This document shows, in pieces, positions 55,735 to 64,000 of a stretch of 64,000 nt of DNA; within the stretch, counting starts at the first letter, position 1; every line of letters starts with the position of its first letter. Both the position numbers and the translations under genes were made by a program. Where the stretch lies: the NCBI GenBank assembly GCA_034509495.1, contig CM067503.1, positions 6,564,115-6,628,114 of the forward strand. The letters run 5' to 3'. This DNA is from Acestrorhynchus altus. Taxonomy: Eukaryota > Chordata > Actinopteri > Characiformes > Acestrorhynchidae. The notes beneath the pieces are model-generated. The model did not search any database, was not told the DNA's origin, and worked only from the letters and a program-made list of their open reading frames with translations.

Positions 55735-55880
55735 TGAAAGGTCAAGGATTCCAGTCTCGGGACTGACCTGGTACTCCTAGATTTTGCCCTTGGGTAAAAC
55801 ACTTGACCCCTCATTGTCTCAGGTGGCGCCACTCTGCTCACCATAACCTGCACACTGACCAGTATCCCTTATTAGGTAAT
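55735..55880 (+). repeat. Possible degenerate SINE
   Basis: GGATTCCAGTCTCGGGACTG resembles a decayed B-box head, followed by CCCTTGGGTAAAACACTTGA, like fish SINE bodies. Weak. Confidence 0.35.
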
Positions 55881-56224
55881 AAATAAAGCATCTAGATGTA
55901 CATGAGGTTCAGTTCCTTATGAACACAAAGATATTACCGTGTAGGCTACACTGAGTAGTCTAAAATGCTGTTCAAACATGGGACTGTTACTGAAGAGGCA
56001 TTGACAGAAAGACTGTTCAGTGTTGAGAATAATCCAGTACTGTTTTTTTTACATTTGGAGAATGGCACACTTGGCACCGTTCACCAATAAACACCCACAC
56101 AGAGATTTTCAAGGAATTGCGCAGAATGGAGGCATTGTTGCCAGCCTAGTCATCTCCAGCCATGATCGTTTTACTCTGTTTGGGTTAATACTCTGTAAAT
56201 CATAATCTACACTCACCACCATTT

Positions 56225-56368
56225 TAGCAGAAGCTCTTCATACCTTGTACTTCCACACAGTGGCCACTTTAATAGTGAACACCTACCTTGGACTTCCACA
56301 CAGTGGCCATTTTATTAGAAACACCTACCTTGTACTTCCACACAGTGGCCACTTTATTAGAAACGCCT
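56225..56368. repeat. MITE end amplified into a three-copy minisatellite
   Basis: The unit is about 57 bp: TTGTACTTCCACACAGTGGC, CACTTTATTAGAAACACCTA. Three consecutive copies; the unit is the reverse complement of the repeat at 10180. Confidence 0.8.
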
Positions 56369-56639
56369 TCCTTACTGTTCAGTGCTGCTGATTTCAGTGT
56401 TTGGCTTGGCTGGGGCCCAGGTGTAAATGGGATATGTGAACGCTAAAGAAAGGTTAAGGCTTTCCCTGTCCCCCCAGGGATCTCAGCTGCAATACGATTG
56501 AAAGCTAATTAACCCTGCGGCGAAGACTACCCAAGTCAACACTGAAGTTCACGCCCATTTATTCACACCGTCATTACACTGTTTCAGCAACCAGCAACCC
56601 TTAACTGAACTCTGTGACTGGTCAAGGTTACATGATAAC

Positions 56640-56880
56640 ATCAGTGGAGGGCAGTGGATGATCATTCTGCGAAATTCACTAGTGGATTATTATAGCACTT
56701 CTGCTGCTGAATGCAATAAAATCCTCACAGCTGTGCTCTGGAATCTAGTGGAAAGCATTCCTTAGACAGTAGAGAGAGTTTAGCAAAAGTAGGATAAACT
56801 CTTTTTAATAGCCTCTTATTTCAGAAGGAACAGTGAATTACCACGTGTCCCAATACTTTTGTCTATATAGTATAGCAGTA
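56640..56880 (-). repeat. GTGTCCACAAA-ended MITE fragment, reverse
   Basis: GTGTCCCAATACTTTTGTCT plus TATATAGTATA at the right end and AGGATAAACTCTTTTTAAT; the reverse of the family end at 60204. Confidence 0.55.
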
Positions 56881-57096
56881 ATACATGCACACTGTAGTAA
56901 GTGATTGGATTTGTGCGCTTGCCTTGAACATCATGGTCTTGTCCTCGACTTGGGTAACTATGAAGTAGAGGCTGTTTACAGTGGATGTAATGAAAAGGGG
57001 AGAAGGATGAGAGGGAGGAAGGGTGGGTGGATGGATGGATGGAGAGATAGTGAAAGTGCAGACGGAGAGTGAGAGAGGGAGATGAAACCGCGGGTC

Positions 57097-57162
57097 GTCC
57101 TTCATGCACCCTTGAGTCTGGGTGGAGGAGGAATGTGTGCCTCCAGACGGTGCATGAAGGAC
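57097..57162. ncRNA. Long hairpin, possible miRNA-like precursor
   Basis: The arms GTCCTTCATGCACC (57097-57110) and GGTGCATGAAGGAC (57149-57162) are perfect 14-bp inverted complements. After a 5-nt bulge, GTCTGG pairs with CCAGAC, leaving a loop of about 21 nt. I do not recognise the arm sequences as a known miRNA. Confidence 0.3.
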
Positions 57163-57661
57163 AGAACTGAATGGGGGAGGGAGAAATGAGTAAGAACTGT
57201 GGGAATGGTAGTTTTGTTTTTTGTTTTTTCTGGCTGTATATGATGATTTCTACACATTTGTTAGTCCTGATAGGTTCAAAACGTTCTAAAGGTCTACATG
57301 CAATACAATATTTAATGGTTCTTCTGACTGTAGCTGATGCTTGCTACTCAATCGTTCATCCAGAGGGGTTCTAAAGGCCAGAATACTTTATGGTATTATT
57401 TGGTTCTTCAAGCTCAGAGGTGTTCAGAGGTGATACCTTGTTATCAGACATTCCTGTTTAGCCCGGACTTCAACAAACATCATGTTCTCGTTGGGTCTGT
57501 CTCACATTGTCCTCCATGCTGCTCCTCGGTTCTTTCTTGTTTACTACTCCCCCCCCCCCACCCCCCCAGCAGTGCCTCTCTGTCTGATCTCTCCCTGCTT
57601 TCCGATCACTGCAGTGCTGTAGAGGCTCAATATCACAGCGGGGCCTGAGAGAAAGGAGCTG

Positions 57662-57664
<3 letters not shown>

Positions 57665-57708
<44 letters not shown>
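57665..57708. repeat. (GT)n microsatellite
   Basis: GT run continuing with an ATGC interruption. Confidence 0.95.
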
Positions 57709-57711
<3 letters not shown>

Positions 57712-57839
57712 CGTGTGTGTGTGTTTGTTTTATCCAAGGTAAAATGGCAATATGCAAATAAGGGGACTTCATATAGCAGTGTGGCAAAGTTGCCTTTTTT
57801 GGTTTCAGTTTCTATGTGACAATAAGTGAACAACATTAT

Positions 57840-58670
57840 CAGGATCTACAATAATCAGTCTGCTCCAGCTCCTTCAAGTTGGTTTCCGCTGGTGAACAGC
57901 GATCTTCAAGTCTGACCACATTTTCTCTATTGGATTAAGGTCTGGGCTTTGACTAGGCCATTCCAACACATTCCCACATTTCCCCTCGAGTGATGCTTCA
58001 GAAGTATGCTGTGTTGCTTTAGCAGTATGCTTTGAGTCATTGTCCTGATAAAAGGTGAACCTCTGTCTCAGCCTCGAATCTCTGACAAACCGAAATATCC
58101 CTGAATTTAGCACCTTCCATTGTCCCCTTGACTTGGAACACTTTCCCAGTCTCTGCTGCTGAAACACATCCCCACAGCATGATGCTACCACCACCATGTT
58201 TCACTGTGGGGAAGGTGTTGTTGGGGTGATGAGATGTTTTGGTTTTGCGCCAGATGGCCAAAAAGTTCAGTTTTGATCTTATCTGACCAGAGCACTCGCC
58301 TCCAAACACGTGGGGAGTCCCTCACGTGCCTTTTTGCAAACTCAGAATGAGCCTTCCTATCTGAGTCTGTAAATAAAGGTTTTTTTCTGGTCACTCTTCC
58401 ATTAAGCCCAACTCTATGGAGTGTATGGATTATTGTGGTTATATGGACAGATACTCCAGTCTCTGCAGCTCCTTCAGGGTTAGCTTTTGTGCTACCTCAT
58501 TGATTAATGCCTTCCCTTCCCCGGTATGTTCTGGGTGTTCTTCCACCTCTTGGCATGTTTGTCGTGGTAACATGTTCTTTCCATTTGATGGTGCTCCAGT
58601 GGATCATCAGAGATTTGGATATTTTTTTTTAACCCAACCCTGACTTCTCAACAAGTTTGAACTTCATGGT
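57840..58670 (-). mobile_element. Tc1 transposon with frameshifted transposase
   Basis: The transposase reads on the minus strand in at least three frames: KKPLFTDSDRKAHSEFAKRH (58394-58185), GGGSIMLWGCVSAAETGKVF (58309-58037) and YQDNDSKHTA...SQSPDLNPIEKMWSDLK (58197-57874). The DDE motif residues are present but split by frameshifts. Dead copy of a different lineage from 40017. Confidence 0.85.
57874..58394 (-). pseudogene. Tc1 transposase pseudogene
   Basis: Three overlapping frames together cover the catalytic domain, from the region before the first Asp to the SPDLNPIE glutamate. The frameshifts show it is not functional. Confidence 0.8.
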
Positions 58671-59854
58671 ATTGTTTGGTTAGTGGTGCCTCAAGCTTAA
58701 TGGTGTTATAGCTTCTGGGGTCTATAGCACAGCACCTCCAGACTAGTTATGGCAATACGGGATGCTACATAAATCAGCTGTTTAACCAATGCTTTTCCTG
58801 TGAACAAAGTAAAGGAAGCTAGCACCACTTCCTCAGGATCATCCACTTCCTCAAAATCTGGTTTACCTCAGCTGAAGCAAACGGGAGCTGTTTTTTTTTA
58901 CTAGTAAAGATGTGAAAAGCCAGAGCCATGGAAGTGAGCATGGATGAGGCTAAATGCTAATGAGGCCTCCATCACATTGCGCTGAGAGGACACGATGAGA
59001 GGATAGCAGCACTGTTAAACCATGATAGTGTATTTTGTTGAAGCATTTCTTGGAGACCCAGTGATACTATACAAAAAAAAGTAAACACATTGTTTCAGTA
59101 CATTTTACAACCGGGTTGTAAATAGGCTTGTATTGTATCAATGAGACTAGGAGCTGGACAGGTGTGGTGCTGATTGACTGGCATGTCTTTAAAATACGAC
59201 ATATGCTGTCTATATTTTTCTGTTTCAGCAGTGACAATATGTTTATTTTGGAAACACAAAGCAATCCGTCTATTAATATTATCATCATTAAAACAATACA
59301 ATTAAGACAATTATAGATTAAAAACCACTGATATTGAATATTTTGTAATAATGAATGGCCAGTTAAGGGTTTCGTTCCCGGGAATTCTGGGAATGTCTTC
59401 ATTCTGATTCATGTTGATTCATTCACGGTTATTATGCTAAACTTACCTTTTAACTATTTACCTTTTTCTACACTTTTTTATCATTTTTGTGTGTGTGTCT
59501 GAGAGACCACAGTGACTGGGTCATTTTAGGCCACGATTGGTCTGTCTTTTTTGTCCAGATGGTGGAAACAGAATGCTGCTAGTGTACACTCTGCTGTGTG
59601 GCAGTGTCTTCTGAATGGTCATGTAAAACATGGTGGTTTGACTTAATTATGCCCTTTTCTCAGCAGGACCTGAACCTTCCTTTTCTGCGTAAATGTGTGT
59701 GTATGTGTGTGCATGTGTTAATGACAGACTTTCATTATGATTAGTGGAGAATCAGGGCAGTAGAAAGGGGCAGATGGAGTGATTGGCCCCCTGCTATGTC
59801 TCTGTTACCCCAAAGTGCCCCTTCCACAGCCAGCATTGTAGAAGTGCCACTGTT

Positions 59855-59856
<2 letters not shown>

Positions 59857-59907
<51 letters not shown>
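59857..59907. repeat. (CA)n microsatellite
   Basis: About 25 CA units. Confidence 0.95.
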
Positions 59908-59909
<2 letters not shown>

Positions 59910-60203
59910 ACTACCATCTCAAATAATGATACACATATAACTCTTCTCTTCTAACTGTGTTCTCTGAGCAGAATGAGCAATAATTGGGACTAGTATAGAT
60001 GTAATGGACCGCAGAATATTGCATGGGTCATTATTGGAAACACAGGTGTATATACTCACGGATACCTTAGTTTGGTCCAGTCTGTTGATTTTAACTACTG
60101 TCTTTCTTATCAATCATATTTATTCCATTGAATTTGCTTTGTGTTTATTAATTCGAGCTGTATGCAGTCTTGTTTATTGTTACTACTATATATGGAGAAA
60201 TGT

Positions 60204-60630
60204 ATTGGGACATCTCATGGCTTTCCAAAATTAAATTTTTAAATAAGTTTATCCTGCTTTTGTTGGAGTAACTGTCTCTACTGTCCAGTGAAGACTTTCT
60301 ACTAGATTTTGGAGCATTGCTGTGAAGATTTGATTGTAATCTGCATTAAGAATGTTAGTCAGATCAGGATGTTGGATCACGTATCCTAAAATTATTAGAT
60401 GGCCAAGCAACATTTGAGAGAACATTACTCCACTGCTCCACAGTTCAGTACTGGGGGGATTTGTACCCCTCTAGCCCTAGTCCTATTCTATTGGCAATGC
60501 ATCTCTACAGAGACTAGACAAGCTGTGTTTATGCATTTGCACATCTGCGTCAGCAATGTGTGCAACTTAAAGTAGCTGAATGCCTTCATGGGAAGTGGTG
60601 TCCACAGACATTTGGAAATAGTGTATGTTG
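60204..60630. repeat. GTGTCCACAAA-ended MITE, near full length
   Basis: ATCCTGCTTTTGTTGGAGTA, GTGAAGACTTTCTACTAGAT, ACTGGGGGGATTTGTACCCC and GTGTCCACAGACATTTGGAA match the copy at 48370. Confidence 0.75.
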
Positions 60631-62639
60631 CCCTATGGTTTGGCATGTACGTTCATTCACTTTACAAAGCAGGTGTGGTTGGGGCAGCATCGGGATTCCG
60701 TAGCCTACATACATCAGTGCTAATGTGAAATTAAATATGCCAGCAAGTAGTCATTATATTTTTATGATGTATACAATGCTATTATCAGGAATAATGGCTT
60801 CATTTTCTGGTATGTAATTGTCCATTAGATTCAAAATAGCACAAGAATGATGGATGTGATGATAATCAAGCTGAAATCATTGGAACTATTAATAAATGGT
60901 TGTCCAATTATAGTAGTATACAGTGTTATATACAGGATACATATCAGGCTTATGACTGGATTTGTAGCATACATTAATAATATGTCAGATATCATGGAAA
61001 ATGTCATCTCAAACAAGTTATCAGAAGGAAAGATGCCATTTCAGTCCCCATTGCATTTTGGAGATATTATGCACAGTTGCAAAATTGCACCTGGAAATTG
61101 AAAAACAAGTTTCATCCACTGTTCATTCAGTGTTTTCATCCACTACAGCTATGTGAGTACACTTTAGATGTAAGCTGCCATAATTCTGAGCATCATGAAA
61201 CAACAGAATAGAGAGATGTAACTCAGTCTTTGCTTTAAGCAGAACCATCTTTACAGATGTTTATGTGGCTGTGAAAGAAGCAGTAGCCCACCTAATAAGA
61301 TTTGAAATCTCGGTGCCACCTCAATCGCATTCTCCATACGTCTGGGATTGCAAATGCACCACTACTAGGATAGTGTAGTTCAAAGCCATTTTTCAGACCA
61401 GCTTTGGAGTCAGCATTTCAGAATGTCGGAGTCACCTTTGAAAAGCTGTGTCCTGATCGGACCATCCCTAAGGCCAGTCGTTTCCTGTCACCAGCCACCT
61501 GTGACAACTGATAAGAGAATCATGTGACTTACAGCTTGATGCGTCATTGTGTATTCACAAAATTTTCCATCAGTTTTGCACTTGAGTGATAGTCTAACTT
61601 TTGCACCTTGTCCTAGCAGGTAGTTTTGAGCTGTCCGATGAAGTTGTGCTGGATGTTTTTTTGTTTTTTGAGCAACACCTTCACATCTCCAATTTCATAT
61701 TTTTTTTAAAAGCCATCCAGTGACTGGCAACAACTAAACTTACATTGTTGGATGGTTGTCAAAAAAATATAAATTCCAAAAGTAACTGGCCATGTTTTGT
61801 GCTATAAGCAGTATCTTCACAATATTGTTAACACGGAAGGTTGCATTCTGCAAAAGAGTCAATTAGTTTATTACCCTGATCAATCACAGAGCTTGTTGGC
61901 AAAATATAGATGACTCAAGGTCCTCTCTTTTGCCGTGGTACATCTGAACTTGCACTTTTTATATATACACCGTAAGGCATTCTGCACTGTGTGCCAGTGT
62001 ATTTATAACAAATATTGATAAATTGTTCATATTGTGTAGCTCCCACCAGTTCTGGATGTACAGTAACTGAAGCGCTCTGCTCTGAATATACTAGCGTTTG
62101 CAGGTTGGCAGTAGGTTCTATATATGGTCTGCCCTCTGCACTCTGCTTTACTCACTGTATGAAAGCTGTACATTAAACATATCCATTTCAGTTCTCTGTA
62201 TGTGCGCAGTGTGTTCATGTTTCCAGGTGCTTTGGTAGGAATATGTATGGAAGATCAGAATAGGACTAATTTCTTTGCAAAAAGAACAAAACACTAGTAT
62301 TGCATCTATATAGTGTCCAGTGAGTGATGTCTTTATTTTAAAATGCACTGGTGAATTAATCATTTAAAATTTATTTTTGCATGATTAGCTCAATGAAAAG
62401 CTTAATTTAACATGACACTCACTTGAAACTGTGACTGTTCAGGATGATCACAGATGGATCTTTAGGTCTCATTGCCACAGGGGTGTAAAATCAAGCATCT
62501 TAAACATGAGTGCAAGAATGGGTCACCCTATAGAGTTCATTGAATTCTAGCATGGTACTGTAATAGGATATCACCACTGCAACAATCAGTTGGTGAAATT
62601 AATGTCCTCTTATATATTCTACAATCAACTCTCATTGGG

Positions 62640-62775
62640 ATTTTTGAAAATTTAGAGCTGTTGGACTTGCAAAGGGGGACCATCTTAATATCAATGCCTA
62701 TGGATTTAGAATGGGATGTCAAAAAAGCTCTTGTAGGTACAATGTGTAGGTGTCCCAATACTTTTGTGCATGTAA
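62640..62775 (-). repeat. MITE end fragment
   Basis: GGTGTCCCAATACTTTTGTG plus CATGTAATGTATA, the reverse end of the GTGTCCACAAA-type family. Confidence 0.5.
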
Positions 62776-62802
62776 TGTATATCTCACTGTGTTGTGCTGT
62801 AT

Positions 62803-62803
<1 letters not shown>

Positions 62804-62847
<44 letters not shown>

Positions 62848-62848
62848 G
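62804..62848. repeat. (TG)n(AG)n compound microsatellite
   Basis: TG run changing to AG run. Confidence 0.95.
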
Positions 62849-64000
62849 GTTAAGTTAGAGATACAGCCGGATCTTTGGCTTGCTGAGGCTGCAGTTTGTG
62901 TTGCCCATGGGAGCAGGGCCGGATGATATGCGCTGCAGGCTTTTAAAGCTCCTCTACAGCAAAAATCCCCAAAAAAACAGAGTAGAACCTTTAATCACAA
63001 CACAGCACAATCATACATAGTCCTTTTGGGATAAACTGTCTGTACACACTGAAACACAACAGCATTGGCTCCTGCAGTTGGGTTCATACAATACTTGGGT
63101 TACATACACATTTTTGTGCCCGTGCTCGTACATGTGTTGTTAGTGGGACCTAGTGGGGCTTGTTACAACCGACCTAAATCTGACACTGATCCCATCTAGG
63201 ACCAAGTGTGCAGTGCACAACACAAATGGGGCTCATGCTTAACCCCTCCTGGTCCCATCACTGACCCTAATGGGCATTCATATGTGGGGCCAACACAGAC
63301 CCATATGGGCATGTTATCAGGGCATTTACCCTTTATGGAATCAGAACAGTGGAGTCTGGGATTCAACACAACACAAAATGATCCACTTTCTGCAGCTGAG
63401 GTTTACATGTAAACTTTTCTTACACCACTGATCTGCACTGGCTGGTCTGCTGTTTTCAATGCAGTTATAGATTATAAGAAATATAGTGAGAGAACATACA
63501 GGGAGAGAGGGAGGAGTGTTTAAGAAGGTGTGAGAAATGTATGTCAAATCCTTCAAAACAAAACTGGTTTTGTACACTGATGTACACGGTGGTAAAAACA
63601 TAGGCTCAAAACTGGAACAGGTTTAAAATGACCAATAACTGGTCCATTAAAATATGTCTGCATTGGCTCTGATCCACTGATGCACTGGATTGGACGAGAG
63701 CATCCTTATGGAAAATATATACATATCTGTTTTTTTGCTCAGGTGATGTCATACTTGAGGAAACCCCCAGAAGAGCTTATTCATCACATGTAGACCAGTG
63801 CAATTGTCTCTGTGTTATTACTTTGTCTATAATTATGACTTAGATAACGATCAGACCAAATTTTATTAGCAATTCATGCAGAAATCCAGGTCAATTCTAA
63901 GGGTTTTAATTTTCTTGCAGCTAAACATATTACTAGTAATGACCTATTTGTGTATGAGCCAGCTCTCTTTCTATCTCGAATGGATGTGCTCTACTCCTGA

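Larger units (their letters stand above)
47461..64000 (+). other. ADAM22 intron 3 (incomplete)
   Basis: The next pro-domain exon is not recognisable before the window ends. Repeats are listed separately. 49.86-50.36 and 51.4-51.6 kb look repeat-free and partly duplicated. 58.7-59.8, 60.6-62.6 and 62.9-64.0 kb show nothing specific beyond AT-rich sequence. Confidence 0.7.

Noticed and set aside
56816..57109. 97-codon minus-strand frame near the hairpin
   Set aside because: Compositionally biased (His/Pro/Ser) from the GGATGG-like repeat; no homologue recognised.
63740..63800. Possible next ADAM22 exon after CTCAG near 63743
   Set aside because: The translation does not resemble the expected pro-domain sequence (YIERHIEHGG type), and the phase does not give it either.

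Overview
The window is vertebrate nuclear DNA, almost certainly from a teleost fish. Split GT/AG exons code for conserved vertebrate proteins. The rest is AT-rich and packed with (CA)n-type microsatellites, decayed Tc1/mariner copies, foldback MITEs, tRNA-derived SINE pieces and LINE 3' ends. The repeat repertoire resembles that of ostariophysan fishes (characins, catfishes), but this lineage call is an inference from remembered repeat families. There are no operons, CRISPR arrays or recognisable viral genes.

Four genes appear in the order and orientation of the human 7q21 block: RUNDC3B (+, only its last two coding exons, 288-3113), SLC25A40 (-, complete CDS in ten exons, 17735 down to 11048), DBF4 (+, complete CDS in eleven exons, 19667-24068) and ADAM22 (+, first three coding exons, 32049-47460; the gene runs off the right edge). 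I rebuilt exon borders by hand from splice sites and reading phase. The SLC25A40 exons sum to 1041 nt (346 aa plus stop) and the DBF4 exons to 2031 nt (676 aa plus stop), with all phases consistent.

Layout. 1-3.1 kb: 3' end of RUNDC3B, with a Tc1 relic in its last intron. 3.1-10.4 kb: probable long RUNDC3B 3' UTR up to a good poly(A) signal at 9344, then a short gap. 10.4-17.7 kb: SLC25A40, with LINE fragments in its first coding-region introns. 17.7-19.7 kb: head-to-head SLC25A40/DBF4 promoter (CRE, ETS and E2F-like sites in about 40 bp) plus three separate tandem arrays. 19.7-24.1 kb: DBF4. 24.1-30.8 kb: intergenic, mostly repeats. 30.8-32.1 kb: ADAM22 upstream region with a ZNF143-like motif and nearly 1 kb of pyrimidine-rich DNA. 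32.1-64 kb: ADAM22 introns 1-3, with mobile elements, a (T)GCATG-rich tandem array, a duplicated non-coding element and a long hairpin.

The genes do not form a pathway. SLC25A40 is a mitochondrial glutathione carrier, DBF4 activates the CDC7 kinase at replication origins, ADAM22 is a non-catalytic neuronal receptor for LGI proteins, and RUNDC3B is a RUN-domain adaptor. The only evident functional link is the shared SLC25A40/DBF4 promoter. I found no wholly new gene system. The most interesting signals are non-coding: UG-repeat tracts abutting 3' splice sites in two genes, the duplicated element in ADAM22 intron 3, the GCATG-rich array in ADAM22 intron 1 and the 57.1 kb hairpin.
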